From NCBI GenBank assembly GCA_002901265.1, contig PPHI01000001.1:124001-188000 (forward strand): a DNA stretch of 64,000 nt, given 5' to 3'. Positions 8,271-18,427 of the stretch are shown in pieces. The translations under genes and the position numbers were made by a program. The stretch's first letter is position 1. Every line of letters begins with the position of its first letter. The DNA is from Rhodopirellula baltica (GTDB taxonomy: Bacteria; Planctomycetota; Planctomycetia; Pirellulales; Pirellulaceae). The notes under the pieces were generated by a model. That model worked only from the letters and a program-made list of their open reading frames with translations. It had not been told where the DNA came from and searched no databases.

Positions 8271-9839
8271 TCAGTGTTTGAAGTGACGACGACCGGTCAT
8301 GATCATCGGGATGCCGTACTTGTCGCAAGCATCAATGACATCGTCATCACGACGCGATCCGCCGGGCTGAATGATCGCGACAATGCCGGCGTCTGCGGCG
8401 GCTTCGATCGAATCGGGGAACGGGAAGAACGCGTCCGATGCCAACACGGCACCTTTGGCGCGGTCGCCTGCTTTGTCGATCGCGATTTCAACGCTGTCGA
8501 CGCGGCTCATCTGACCTGCACCCACGCCGATTAGTGACGTGTCGGCGGCCAGGACGATCGCGTTACTCTTGACGTGGCGAACCATCTCCCATGCGAACGC
8601 GATGTCGTCCCACAACGGATCGTCGACTTCGGTGTCGGTTACGGTTTCCCACTGCAGACGTGGGCTGGTCAAGCGATCCGAATCTTGGACCAGCATACCG
8701 CCGCTGATGAATCGGCGGCTGATCGCTGGTGGCGGATCGTCCAGGATACCGACTTGCATCAGACGCACGTTTTCACGCCAGCGAGGACGCGTGGTCAGCA
8801 TGCCGACGGCGCCCGCTTCAAAGTCTGGCGCGACGATCGCTTCGATGAATAGACCCGGTTGGCACAGGATCTCGGCCGTTTCGACGTCGACGGTTTTGTT
8901 CAGACCAAGCACCGAACCGAAGGCACTCAGCGGGTCGCCTTCGAGGGCTTTCTTACAAGCGACAGAAAGCTTCGTGTCGGTCGCCGCACCGCAGGGGTTG
9001 TTGTGCTTGATCACCGAGACAGCTGGCGACGCCAGGCCGCGGACGATTTCCAAAGCGGAATCGAGATCCAACAAATTGTTGTACGACAATTCCTTGCCGC
9101 TGATCTGGCGTGCGGAAACCAGGTTCGCACTGCGGACGGTGGGGTCGGCGTACACGGCAGCGCGTTGGTGCGGGTTTTCGCCGTAACGAAGCTGCGTTTT
9201 ACGACGCAAGGACAGGTGCATTGCCGAAGGGAATTCGCCGGCGATTTTGTCACCACGCATGTAATCGGCGATCGCGCGATCGTAGGCGGCGGTGTGGTCG
9301 AAGGCGTCCGCGGCAAGTTGCTTGCGAAGCTCCGCAGTAGTTCCGCCGGCGTCCAATTGTTCCAGAATTTCGCCGTACTGTTCGGGGCTGGTCGCGACGG
9401 CGACGTCTTGGTGGTTCTTGGCGGCGGCACGAACCAAGCTGGGACCGCCGATGTCGATCTGTTCGACGCACTCTTCGAATTTGGCGCCCGGACGCGATGC
9501 GGTGGCAGCGAACGGGTACAGGTTCACCACGACCAAATCGAATGGGGTGATGCCGTGCTCTTCGATTGACGCCATATGGTCTTCGCGATCTCGGATCGCC
9601 AGGATGCCACCGAAAACCTTGGGGTGCAGCGTCTTGACGCGGCCGTCCAGCATTTCCGGAAATCCCGTGTACTCGGCCACATCGAGAACTTCGATGCCAG
9701 ATTGTTCCAGGTGTCGGCGAGTTCCGCCGGTGCTGTAAATTTTCACCCCAGCTCGTTGTAATCCGGCTGCGAGGTCGGCGAGGCCTAGTTTGTCGCTAAC
9801 GCTGATCAGGGCATTGCGAACCGGAGTGACGTTTGACAC
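8271..9839 (-). CDS. purH: Bifunctional AICAR formyltransferase / IMP cyclohydrolase
   Basis: Catalyses the last two steps of purine synthesis to IMP. The N-terminal MGS-like cyclohydrolase domain shows NALISVSDKLGLADL, KIYSTGGTRRHLEQSG and GRVKTLHPKVFGGILA. The C-terminal AICARFT domain shows LRYGENPHQRAAVY, VIKHNNPCGAA and the terminal PGGSRRDDDVIDACDKYG. The frame is open to 10046, but that extension is unlike PurH. GTG at 9839 (VSNVTPVRNALI, 522 aa) fits the family length; GTG at 9854 is an alternative. Divergent from hisF across about 220 bases; first gene of the minus-strand purH-trpC-GT group. Confidence 0.95.
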   Translation of the reverse strand: MSNVTPVRNALISVSDKLGLADLAAGLQRAGVKIYSTGGTRRHLEQSGIEVLDVAEYTGFPEMLDGRVKTLHPKVFGGILAIRDREDHMASIEEHGITPFDLVVVNLYPFAATASRPGAKFEECVEQIDIGGPSLVRAAAKNHQDVAVATSPEQYGEILEQLDAGGTTAELRKQLAADAFDHTAAYDRAIADYMRGDKIAGEFPSAMHLSLRRKTQLRYGENPHQRAAVYADPTVRSANLVSARQISGKELSYNNLLDLDSALEIVRGLASPAVSVIKHNNPCGAATDTKLSVACKKALEGDPLSAFGSVLGLNKTVDVETAEILCQPGLFIEAIVAPDFEAGAVGMLTTRPRWRENVRLMQVGILDDPPPAISRRFISGGMLVQDSDRLTSPRLQWETVTDTEVDDPLWDDIAFAWEMVRHVKSNAIVLAADTSLIGVGAGQMSRVDSVEIAIDKAGDRAKGAVLASDAFFPFPDSIEAAADAGIVAIIQPGGSRRDDDVIDACDKYGIPMIMTGRRHFKH

Positions 9840-10058
9840 GGAATACAAATCCACAAAATCGAGGGGGAAAAGCGGCGGTCGGCCGCGGGCTTCGGCGGAC
9901 AATTCGCCGCTACTAAATCTGAGCCACAATGGATTACGAAGCAAATTAAATTCGCGACACGGCATGCGGTCAACCGGCACGGCGGTTTCAAGGCCCTGCG
10001 GGTTTTCATATAACGCACCCGGAAATCGATCCCCACTCTTCACCAAGACTCCGCGACG

Positions 10059-10826
10059 ATGCTAGCTGCCCGAGTAATTCCCTGCCTTGATGTCCACGGC
10101 GGCCGTGTTGTCAAAGGGACAAACTTTGTCAATTTGCGTGATGCGGGTGATCCGGTCCAAGTTGCGAGCCGTTACGAAGCCGAGGGGGCCGACGAGCTCG
10201 TTTTTTTGGATATTACCGCGAGTCACGAAGAACGGGACATCATTTTGGATGTCGTCCGCCGGACCGCCGATTGCGTCTTTATGCCGCTGACCGTCGGCGG
10301 TGGGGTGCGGACGATTGAAGACGTGCGCGATTTGCTGAACGCCGGCTGCGATAAAGTCTCCATCAATTCGGCCGCTTGCAAGGATCCGGAGTTCGTCCGC
10401 CGTGCCGCCGATCGCTTCGGCAGCCAGTGCATCGTCGTCAATATCGACCCCAAGCGGGTGATCCGAGACGGCAAAGAATTTTGGGAAGTCCACATCAACG
10501 GCGGACGCAAACCCACCGGATTGGAAGCCGTTGAGTGGGCGAAAGAAGTCGAAGCCCTCGGTGCCGGCGAAATCGTGCTGACCAGTATGGATTGCGACGG
10601 GACCTGCGACGGATACGACCTGCCAGTCACGTCCGCGGTCAGCGAAGCGGTTTCGATCCCCGTTGTTGCCAGCGGAGGCGCCGGAAACCCCCAGCACCTT
10701 GCCGACGCGATTTTGAAAGGCAAAGCAAGCGCCGCACTCGCCGCCAGTATTTTCCACTTTGGCCAATTCACGATCGAAGAAACCAAGCAAGTCATGCGCG
10801 ATGCGGGAATTGCTGTTCGACTTTGA
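10059..10826 (+). CDS. hisF: Imidazole glycerol phosphate synthase cyclase subunit
   Basis: Cyclase half of the HisFH complex, converting PRFAR plus ammonia to IGP and AICAR in histidine synthesis. The catalytic Asp residues are in [14 protein letters not shown] (D11) and [16 protein letters not shown]. The phosphate-binding loops TVGGGVRT and [12 protein letters not shown] are present. It has 255 aa, normal length. AICAR made here is a substrate of the divergently encoded PurH, a functional link between neighbours. hisH is not in the window. Confidence 0.97.
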   Translation: MLAARVIPCLDVHGGRVVKGTNFVNLRDAGDPVQVASRYEAEGADELVFLDITASHEERDIILDVVRRTADCVFMPLTVGGGVRTIEDVRDLLNAGCDKVSINSAACKDPEFVRRAADRFGSQCIVVNIDPKRVIRDGKEFWEVHINGGRKPTGLEAVEWAKEVEALGAGEIVLTSMDCDGTCDGYDLPVTSAVSEAVSIPVVASGGAGNPQHLADAILKGKASAALAASIFHFGQFTIEETKQVMRDAGIAVRL

Positions 10827-10901
10827 CTTGTGCGTCTGCATCGTGTCCGTGGCGTTATCAGCATCGCTGCATCGATGTTGCAGCCAAAGGAGTCCTTCGC
10901 G

Positions 10902-11228
10902 ATGCCGGTCGAAAACCTTTTCTCAGACTTGCCGACGCAACCGTTGCCTGCGGAATTGGTCGATCTGTTGGCCAGCCAAGCCGGCGTGCGGATCAAACGG
11001 ATCGTGTCGACCGGGCAAGCCAGTCCCGATGACTTTTGGTACGACCAAGACGAACACGAGTGGGTGACGGTTTTACAAGGTGCCGCTCGATTGTGTTTCG
11101 ACGACGGCGAGGTGCTGGAAATGCGTGTCGGCGATCATCTCGTGATCAATGCCCATCGAAAACATCGCGTGGATTGGACAACGCCGGAGGAAGTCACCGT
11201 TTGGTTAGCCGTGTTCTATCCCGCCTGA
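10902..11228 (+). CDS. Small cupin-domain protein
   Basis: A 108-residue single-domain cupin. Motif 1 appears as [24 protein letters not shown] and motif 2 as [18 protein letters not shown], giving a plausible metal site from the DEHE and HRKH segments. Small cupins of this type are often annotated as phosphoribosylaminoimidazole carboxylase-like or simply cupin; the reaction is unknown. The start is ATG 10902, preceded by AAAGGAG at a good spacing. The upstream in-frame extension has no support. It lies 75 bases after hisF on the same strand. Confidence 0.85.
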   Translation: MPVENLFSDLPTQPLPAELVDLLASQAGVRIKRIVSTGQASPDDFWYDQDEHEWVTVLQGAARLCFDDGEVLEMRVGDHLVINAHRKHRVDWTTPEEVTVWLAVFYPA

Positions 11229-11304
11229 TTGTTGAACAGCGATCGCGTGGCCCTGGTAAACTGCCAGCGAAAAACCTCCCCACACCTTCAAACGGATCCC
11301 CGCC

Positions 11305-12444
11305 GTGAAGACTTCTGTTACACCGTCGCTCGTACGAAAGTCTCTCATCGTTGTCGTCGCAACGGTTGGTTTGTCCGGGGCTGGATGCAGCCCCAAAAAG
11401 TCGAGCGAGTCAGGTGGTAGCACTGGGCAAAGCGAAGCTGACGTTCAGTCAGCAGAACTAAGTGACGCCGCAGCCGACCAAGCAATCGAAGCTGCCGCGG
11501 CGAGTGTACGTCGTGATGGCCAAGGTCAGATCATCGAGGTCAATTTTCGTGAGAAGCAGCTTGGTGATGTCGTTGGCAAGCTCTCTTCGTTGCCAAAACT
11601 CCGCAGCCTTCTGCTCGCAGAGTCGGATGTAAGCGACGCAATGCTTGGAGGTATCGGCGAAATCACAACGCTCGAGAACCTTGACTTGCGGGGCTGTGCC
11701 ATCTCCGATTTGGGTCTCGCAAGACTTGAAGGCTTGTCACGATTAAAGTCGATCAAGCTTTCTGGCAAAGGCGACAAAACCAAGGTAACTGCGGTCGGTG
11801 CGAAGACTTTGGCAAAGCTCGCAAGTTTGAAAGTAATCGCTCTCGATTTTTTACCGATTGGCGATGCAGGAGTGAAATCGCTCAGCGAACTCTCCGATCT
11901 CAAGGAGTTGTATCTTGCTGGCTCATCGCTTACCGATGCCGCTGCGGACTCGATCAAGCGATTCAAGGGCCTTGCCAAGCTTCGTCTGGCGTCAAATGAC
12001 TTGAGCAGCCAAGCGGTGGTCGTGTTGAGCGACCTCAGTGACCTCGAAGAGTTCGACGTCAGTGATTGTGCGAAGGTCGACGACGATGCGATCAAACCGC
12101 TGGCAAAGCTTGGCAAGCTGTCGAAGTTAAATCTGTACGCCACCGAGGTGGCTGAGGGACCCTGGGCGGAACTCTCTGGTCTGCAACACCTGCGATGGTT
12201 GAATGTCGACAAAACCGGCGTCAACGATGCGGCGTTAGAAGGCATCGGCACGCTGGAAGGGCTTAAGTTCTTGCATCTTGGCAGCACCAAAATCACAGAT
12301 GCGGGGATGCCAAAGCTGGCGGGGCTACAGTCGCTCGAAAATCTCATCGTCACCCGGACGGCGGTGACGCAAGCTGGTGTCGATCAGTTGCAGCAACTGT
12401 TGCCCGGCACCGAAATTCAGCTGGAGTATGTCGAGGGAAAATGA
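11305..12444 (+). CDS. Leucine-rich-repeat lipoprotein
   Basis: Begins at GTG 11305 with a lipoprotein signal peptide ending in a lipobox (LSGAGC, Cys at about residue 28), then a Ser/Gly-rich linker. From about residue 75 it is a run of roughly a dozen 22-25-residue leucine-rich repeats of the planctomycete/Rhodopirellula style, with recurring units such as LKELYLAGSSLTDAAADSI and LKFLHLGSTKITDAGM. LRR solenoids bind proteins or glycans; the partner is unknown. The predicted location is an envelope lipid anchor. It precedes rnpB by about 40 bases. Confidence 0.88.
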   Translation: MKTSVTPSLVRKSLIVVVATVGLSGAGCSPKKSSESGGSTGQSEADVQSAELSDAAADQAIEAAAASVRRDGQGQIIEVNFREKQLGDVVGKLSSLPKLRSLLLAESDVSDAMLGGIGEITTLENLDLRGCAISDLGLARLEGLSRLKSIKLSGKGDKTKVTAVGAKTLAKLASLKVIALDFLPIGDAGVKSLSELSDLKELYLAGSSLTDAAADSIKRFKGLAKLRLASNDLSSQAVVVLSDLSDLEEFDVSDCAKVDDDAIKPLAKLGKLSKLNLYATEVAEGPWAELSGLQHLRWLNVDKTGVNDAALEGIGTLEGLKFLHLGSTKITDAGMPKLAGLQSLENLIVTRTAVTQAGVDQLQQLLPGTEIQLEYVEGK

Positions 12445-12485
12445 ACCTTGTCGCCGCGATCTGAATCGATCATCTTACGAAGCTT

Positions 12486-12890
<405 letters not shown>

Positions 12891-13076
12891 TTCTTTCGCC
12901 TCCAATCTTAAAACGATGCTGCGAGTCGTTTGGGGCTCGTGGTGGCGGTGCGTTCCTGCCGAGTCGATCGCCCGCGGAAACCGCACCACTTCGCTGCCTG
13001 GTGGCTTCATGATCGATTCGATCGTTGATGCTCGTCGCGTGAAGGCGACACGGGTGACGTTGTGTAAGTCGCGAGA

Positions 13077-14084
13077 TTAGGACCCCGATGTCTCAAGCTC
13101 TGGCGTCTCGGACTGCGGCGTTTTGTGTGATGAGGTGCCTTTTGCAGAGGTGTTTATCGGGTCATGCTTGTACGTGTGCCGGAGAGAGTCGACGGCCACG
13201 TTCAGTGCTTCGGCGACTTGGCCAATGCCATCGTTTCCGAGGTCGGGAAATTGCACATCAAGGTTTCCATTCGCAACCCGATCGACGAGGCTCAAGACGA
13301 CATCGACCCGTTGTTGCATCGATTCTGCACGAATGAGATCGCTATCCTTCTGTTGCCTGATCTGTGCTGCCATCTCCCCGCGTTCTTCGACCGCAAGTTG
13401 TTTTTCGTTTTCTTGTCGTACGACAGCCAACGACATCCAAATCGCGAACGTGGAGACGCTAACGGCGAGGCATAGGCCTACGATCCACATCAATGACAGG
13501 CGGTCGTTGATCAAGTCGCGGACTTCGGCTTCTGTAAACGCAGCATTTTGATTCGTCGTGACAACGATTTTGTCGATGGAAGCGCGGTGCGCGTTGTAGA
13601 GCGGTGCCAGTTCTTGTTCGAGGATCGTTTTCGCGGAGTCGAATTCACCTGCTTTGACCGCCGGAATCAACTGTTCGTCGACAATCGAAAAAAATGTTTC
13701 GGCGGGGACGCGAGAGAGTTCATTGATCTCTTTTTTCAAATCACCTTCACTCAGGTTCTCACGCCAAAACTGTTGTCGATCTTCATACTTTTGTTTCAAA
13801 CTTTCGTAATGCACGACCAACTCATCGATCTGCCGTGCGGATTTCGCGTTCGTCAGCAAATGTGCGGTCAAGTAGCTCTCAACGATGTAGTTCGGCGGAG
13901 GCAGGACGTCAGCGAGCAAGTCTTTGTTTTGGACGACGCGGTCGTAGTGCGGGCCATGGACCTTGGCCACATTCAACGTCGATAGAGCGAGTGTTCCAAA
14001 AGCCAAAAAACCGATCCCAAAAACCGCCGTCAACGCGAACAGTTTTCCATTAGTTGACTGGGTCAGTCGTCGAAGAAAATTCAT
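13077..14084 (-). CDS. Four-helix-bundle sensor with HAMP-like domain and no output domain
   Basis: A 335-residue membrane protein. TM1 lies at about 16-38 (LFALTAVFGIGFLAFGTLAL) and TM2 at about 200-222 (WIVGLCLAVSVSTFAIWMSL). Between them is a roughly 160-residue helical periplasmic region of the 4HB_MCP type (VVHYESLKQKYEDRQQFW). After TM2 a coiled stalk leads to a HAMP-like segment (LSLVDRVANGNLDVQFPDLG, then IGQVAEALNVAVDSLRH). The protein then ends in a low-complexity Ser/Thr tail, with no methyl-accepting hairpin, kinase or cyclase. It resembles the input half of a chemoreceptor and may signal through a partner. It stands alone on its strand. Confidence 0.7.
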   Translation of the reverse strand: MNFLRRLTQSTNGKLFALTAVFGIGFLAFGTLALSTLNVAKVHGPHYDRVVQNKDLLADVLPPPNYIVESYLTAHLLTNAKSARQIDELVVHYESLKQKYEDRQQFWRENLSEGDLKKEINELSRVPAETFFSIVDEQLIPAVKAGEFDSAKTILEQELAPLYNAHRASIDKIVVTTNQNAAFTEAEVRDLINDRLSLMWIVGLCLAVSVSTFAIWMSLAVVRQENEKQLAVEERGEMAAQIRQQKDSDLIRAESMQQRVDVVLSLVDRVANGNLDVQFPDLGNDGIGQVAEALNVAVDSLRHTYKHDPINTSAKGTSSHKTPQSETPELETSGS

Positions 14085-14615
14085 TAATGTCGCTCGAAAG
14101 GCGCAAATGCGGTGAGTTGATTCAGTGAAATTTTGTTTTGATGTCGGCGAACGGGGTGTCTCTCGGTTCGTCAGGGATCCCCCGTCGATTTAATTTGATC
14201 GAACAGGGTGACTTGCTTGGCTCACGATGGGATTGGTGAGTGGCGTGGTTCGCGGCCCGGCAGGAGCCACGCACTCCTGCCGAGCCACTGCGGCAACCGC
14301 ACCACTGCGTCCCGTCAGAATTCCATGAAATAGTTATTCGGTGTTGGCGCAGCAGGCAGCAGCACGATTGATGTTCGCGAGGTCGACTGGGCAAGCAAGA
14401 CGGATGTGCTCCGCCGTAAACGAGGGCCGACCACCAATCACGATTCAGAGATTTCTGCGCACAAAATCTCCGATGTCTGAAACGTATGTCGAAAGTGTTC
14501 TGTGAGACCACCATTTGTGGGATTACAGTCGAGCGACAAAACGTCTCACCGAGTGACTAAACTACGTCACTTGTGGTTCTTCTCGCTTGGACTCCATTTG
14601 CTGTAACTTCGACCG
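14085..14615. other. Intergenic region with one hairpin
   Basis: About 530 bases between the divergent sensor and cytochrome genes. I find no convincing gene. It contains the hairpin at 14259-14281 and must hold both promoters. Confidence 0.5.
14259..14281. repeat. Short inverted repeat
   Basis: Perfect 8-bp arms GGCAGGAG/CTCCTGCC flank a 7-nt loop (CCACGCA). No T-run follows. It may be a remnant of an intergenic repeat, as a loosely similar GC-rich stretch with ACCGCACCACT occurs after rnpB near 12980. Confidence 0.35.
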
Positions 14616-17045
14616 ATGGCGACTCGATTTCTGCTAACGGCTCTCTATTTGACTTGTATTTGGCTGGGACAAACGCAAGCCAAAGAACCGAGTTACGCAC
14701 AAGACGGCTTCCGGCCATCGCTGGACAGGTTCTTCGCAAGCTATTGCAACGATTGTCATGCCGCCGGTCAGGCGGAAGGGGGCTTGGCGATCGATCAGCT
14801 TTCCGACGATCTCGACGATCCAGCGTCTTTCGCGAAGTGGGTTCGTCTGTTTGATCGAGTTCAGGCCTCGGAGATGCCGCCTGCGGATTACGACCAGCCA
14901 GATAGCGAACTTCGTGCTCAGTTTTTGGATCGCATTCGTAAGCCGCTGACCGATGCTCATCGGACACGAAATGCCACGGTGCTAAGACGGTTAAACCGAC
15001 GCGAGTATCAAAACACATTGAATGATGTGTTCGGGACCGAACTCGAATTGGAAAGCATGCTTCCCGAAGACGCTCGCTCACACGAGTTTGACAACGTCGG
15101 CGATGCGCTGGGGCTGTCGATGGTGCACCTGCAACGATACATGGATGCGGCAACTGCTGTCCTTGATGCCGCGATCGTCAAAACGGCTGACGCCCCCAAA
15201 GTCGATCATGTTGTCGCATGGTACAAAGACACTCGCGAGGCCGAGTCGCATGTAGGAACAGCCTGGAAGGTGCTCGATGATGGGTTCTTGGTACGCTTCG
15301 AAGGCGGCGGTTATCCATCGGGGATGTTGCGTGATGCCAATGTTCAACGTGCCGGACGCTATCGCATTCGTGTGACCGGGTACGCCTACCAAAGTGACAA
15401 GCCGATCGTTTGCAGTATCGGAGGCACCAGCTTCGCACCGGGCAGCGAAAAGCCAATCTATGGCTACGTTCAGTTTTCTCCTGGCGAGCCGACAACCATC
15501 GAACTTGATGCTTGGATCGATCGAAATTACATGATCGCGATTGAGCCACATGGGATCGTTCATCCCGACCGCTACAAAAACAAACCGATTGACGAACACA
15601 AAGGTCCCGGTTTGGCGATTGGCGAGGTCACCCTCGACGGACCAATCGTCGAGCGGTTTCCCACCGCCGGACACGAACTGCTCTTCACCGGGATCGATCG
15701 CCATGAAATCATGCCGAACAACCCTCAAGATCGCGAGCGACCTTGGTACCGTCCGAAATTCGAAGTCAGCGAAGAGATGCCGAGGCAAAAGGCGGAGGCC
15801 GCGATCAAACGTGTCGCCGAAGCGGTTCTGCGTCGGCCGTGTGAGTCCGGTGAACTGCGGCCTTATGGAGAACTGTTTGATCAGCGGCTTCGTGAGGGTG
15901 ACTCCTTTGAGCAATCACTCCGTACTGCGATTACCGCAGTCCTGTGCTCCCCCGGTTTCTTGTACTTCCAAGAATCGCGGGGACGCCTGGATGAATTCGC
16001 AATCGCAAATCGGTTGTCCTATTTCTTGAACCGAACGCGGCCTGATCAAGATCTCCGCGCGGCCGCTGTCGCGGGAGTGCTCTCTCAGTCGCTTGTCGAT
16101 CAAGCCGATCGACTGATGAGGCACAAGCACTTTCAACGATTCTTGGTCGATTTCACAGAGAGCTGGTTGGACCTTCGCGAACTCGATTTCACTGCGCCGG
16201 ATCAGCAACTGTTCCCCGAGTATGACGAGTTTCTGCGGTATTCGATGCCATTGGAAACGTTGGCCTTTGTACGAGAGGTGTTGGAGTCCAATCTACCGAT
16301 TCGCACATTGATTGCACCCGATTTTGCGATGCTGAATTGCCGTTTGGCAGAGCACTACGACCTGCCGGCCGTGGAAGGCACCGAGATTCGCAAAGTCGAA
16401 TTGCCACCCGGATCCATACGCGGCGGTTTGCTGACGCAAGCGAGTATTTTGAAGGTCACCGCCAATGGAACCAATACCTCGCCGGTCAAGCGAGGCGCTT
16501 GGGTGTCGGAGCGGATTGCCGGGGTCACGCCCCCGCCACCACCACCCGGCGTGCCCGGAGTAGAGCCTGATATCCGCGGTGCGACAACGCTTCGCGAGTT
16601 GCTCGATCGTCATCGTGACGCCGAAAACTGTCGAGCCTGTCATCGGCAAATCGATCCGCCGGGGTTTGCGCTGGAATCATTTAATCCGATCGGCGGGTTT
16701 CGCCAGCGATACCGATCGCTTGGCGAAGGTGATCGGCCGGAAACACAGGTACGTGGTCAGCGTGTGCATTACCGGCTTGGGTTGCCTGTCGATGCGTCCG
16801 GAGAATTGGCCAGCGGTGAATCCTTTGCGGGGTATGTCGAGTTTCAAACTCTGTTGGCGGAACAGGATAAAATGTTGGCGACAACCTTTGCGACCAAGTT
16901 GCTGACCTTTGCCACCGGGCGCGAGATGGGATTTTCCGACCGGGACGAAATCGAACGCTTGGTCAATTCCGCCGCCGCCGACGGCTACTGTGCCAAAGAC
17001 TTGCTACAAGCTGTGATCACCAGCGACATCTTTCTTTCCAAGTGA
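14616..17045 (+). CDS. Planctomycete-type cytochrome c protein (DUF1587/1592/1588/1585 family)
   Basis: An 809-residue exported protein. A signal peptide (LLTALYLTCIWLGQTQAK) is followed by a heme-binding CxxCH (ASYCNDCHAAG, near residue 47) in a PSCyt-like module with EMPPADYDQPD. Then come the DUF1587 motif LRRLNRREYQNTLNDVFG, a carbohydrate-binding-like insert, and DUF1592/1588 segments (VLCSPGFLYFQE, LSYFLNRTRPD, RGGLLTQASILKVTANG, SPVKRGAWVSERIAG). A second CxxCH follows (NCRACHRQIDPPGFALE), and a DUF1585 tail (TKLLTFATGREM). Such proteins are almost exclusive to planctomycetes and relatives, and their reaction is unknown. It overlaps the DUF1552 gene by four bases. Confidence 0.93.
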   Translation: MATRFLLTALYLTCIWLGQTQAKEPSYAQDGFRPSLDRFFASYCNDCHAAGQAEGGLAIDQLSDDLDDPASFAKWVRLFDRVQASEMPPADYDQPDSELRAQFLDRIRKPLTDAHRTRNATVLRRLNRREYQNTLNDVFGTELELESMLPEDARSHEFDNVGDALGLSMVHLQRYMDAATAVLDAAIVKTADAPKVDHVVAWYKDTREAESHVGTAWKVLDDGFLVRFEGGGYPSGMLRDANVQRAGRYRIRVTGYAYQSDKPIVCSIGGTSFAPGSEKPIYGYVQFSPGEPTTIELDAWIDRNYMIAIEPHGIVHPDRYKNKPIDEHKGPGLAIGEVTLDGPIVERFPTAGHELLFTGIDRHEIMPNNPQDRERPWYRPKFEVSEEMPRQKAEAAIKRVAEAVLRRPCESGELRPYGELFDQRLREGDSFEQSLRTAITAVLCSPGFLYFQESRGRLDEFAIANRLSYFLNRTRPDQDLRAAAVAGVLSQSLVDQADRLMRHKHFQRFLVDFTESWLDLRELDFTAPDQQLFPEYDEFLRYSMPLETLAFVREVLESNLPIRTLIAPDFAMLNCRLAEHYDLPAVEGTEIRKVELPPGSIRGGLLTQASILKVTANGTNTSPVKRGAWVSERIAGVTPPPPPPGVPGVEPDIRGATTLRELLDRHRDAENCRACHRQIDPPGFALESFNPIGGFRQRYRSLGEGDRPETQVRGQRVHYRLGLPVDASGELASGESFAGYVEFQTLLAEQDKMLATTFATKLLTFATGREMGFSDRDEIERLVNSAAADGYCAKDLLQAVITSDIFLSK

Positions 17046-18364
17046 TTCTCATGAAACGCCGAAACGCTTCTTCGCAAAAGATCGCTTTCCGAAACCGAAC
17101 GTTGTCGCGCCGGCACGTCTTGCGCGGTGCGGGAGTCGGACTTGCACTACCGATGTTGACCGCGATGCGTCCGGCGTTGGGGGCCAAGGATGATGAGGTG
17201 CCGAAACGTATGGTCGCGATCTGTGCCGGTCTGGGGTTTCATAGCGAGCACCTGTTTCCCGAAAACGAAGGCAAGCTTGATGGCAGCACACCGTATCTGC
17301 AGAAACTGCGAGAGCATCAGTCGGACATGACATTGTTGTCGGGGTTATCGCATCCCAACCAGAATGGCAACAACGGGCACGCTTCGGAGATGACGTGGCT
17401 GACGTCGGCACAGCGTCCCGGGTTAGCTGGATTTAAAAACACGATCTCGTTGGATCAATTGATCGCGTCGAGTCTTGGCGGTGTGACGCGGTTGCCCTAT
17501 CTGTGTCTCTCCAGCGGTCATGGTTCGCTTTCGTGGACGTCCAGCGGTGTCAACATTCCCGACGAGCGGTCTCCCGCGAAGGTCTTCCAAAAACTGTTTG
17601 TCAATGGAACGCCTAAGGAGATCGAATCGCAACTCGTTGATTTGCAGCGTGGACGCAGCATTCTGGACACGATCCGCCAAGACGCGAAACGTTTGGAGCG
17701 AACGCTTGGGCCACGCGACCGACAAAAACTTGACGAGTACTATGCATCGATCCGTGACCTGGAAAATCGTTTCGGCGAATCCAGGCAATGGGCGACTCGT
17801 CCCAAGCCGGTCGTCGATTACGAGACGCCTAAAGATGTCGTCGATAAACAAGACATTATCGCCAAGCAGCAGTTGATGTACGACATGATGCGGTTAGCGA
17901 TTGAAACCGATTCGACACGAGTCATCACGTTTTCGATCGGCGGAATGAACTCGGTTCCCAGTAACATCGCCGGTGTGAAAACCGATTGGCATAACCTCTC
18001 CCACCACGGGAAAGACGAACAAAAAATCGCCGAGTTGCGATTGATCGAGGAAGCCGAATTCGAAGCCTTTTCAAACTTCTTGGCGTTGCTGAAATCAACC
18101 CAGGAAAGCGGTCAGCGTTTGCTTGATGGGACGACCGTGCTGTTCGGATCCAATCTTGGCAACGCCTCGTCACATGATTGGCACAACCTACCGATCCTAT
18201 TGGCGGGCGGCGGCTTTCGCCACGGACATTACACCGCCCATGATTCGGCTGACAATACACCGCTCGCGAACCTGTTCGTTTCGTTGGCTCAGTGGATGGG
18301 CGTCGAAATCGACACCTTCGGCAGCAGTACTGCCGCTGGCGTTCGCGGCTTCGAGCGGGCCTAA
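17042..18364 (+). CDS. DUF1552 family Tat-exported protein
   Basis: A 440-residue partner of the preceding cytochrome, as in most planctomycete genomes. A twin-arginine signal is visible (LSRRHVLRGAGVGLALPML). The body carries family segments FHSEHLFPENEG, TLLSGLSHPNQNGNNGHASE, HDWHNLPILLAGGGFRHGHY and the C-terminal NLFVSLAQWMGVE. The fold is related to alkaline-phosphatase/sulfatase-like DUF1501 proteins, but no catalytic role is known. The GTG at 17042 overlaps the upstream stop (GTGA); ATG at 17051 is an alternative start. Tight overlap implies one transcript and a joint function. Confidence 0.92.
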   Translation: MILMKRRNASSQKIAFRNRTLSRRHVLRGAGVGLALPMLTAMRPALGAKDDEVPKRMVAICAGLGFHSEHLFPENEGKLDGSTPYLQKLREHQSDMTLLSGLSHPNQNGNNGHASEMTWLTSAQRPGLAGFKNTISLDQLIASSLGGVTRLPYLCLSSGHGSLSWTSSGVNIPDERSPAKVFQKLFVNGTPKEIESQLVDLQRGRSILDTIRQDAKRLERTLGPRDRQKLDEYYASIRDLENRFGESRQWATRPKPVVDYETPKDVVDKQDIIAKQQLMYDMMRLAIETDSTRVITFSIGGMNSVPSNIAGVKTDWHNLSHHGKDEQKIAELRLIEEAEFEAFSNFLALLKSTQESGQRLLDGTTVLFGSNLGNASSHDWHNLPILLAGGGFRHGHYTAHDSADNTPLANLFVSLAQWMGVEIDTFGSSTAAGVRGFERA

Positions 18365-18427
18365 AGGTCGCTCACACCGACAACTATCCGCTTCTTCCCT
18401 TCCCCCTTTCTCCCTCGGGTTTCTATC

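Noticed and set aside
9840-10046. N-terminal extension of PurH
   Set aside because: About 70 residues not found in PurH proteins, and it occupies the divergent promoter region with hisF.
14122-14514. Minus-strand frame of 130 codons in the cytochrome upstream region
   Set aside because: Translation is basic and Cys/Ser/Arg-rich without domain features, and it spans a hairpin; typical of chance frames in GC-rich spacer.
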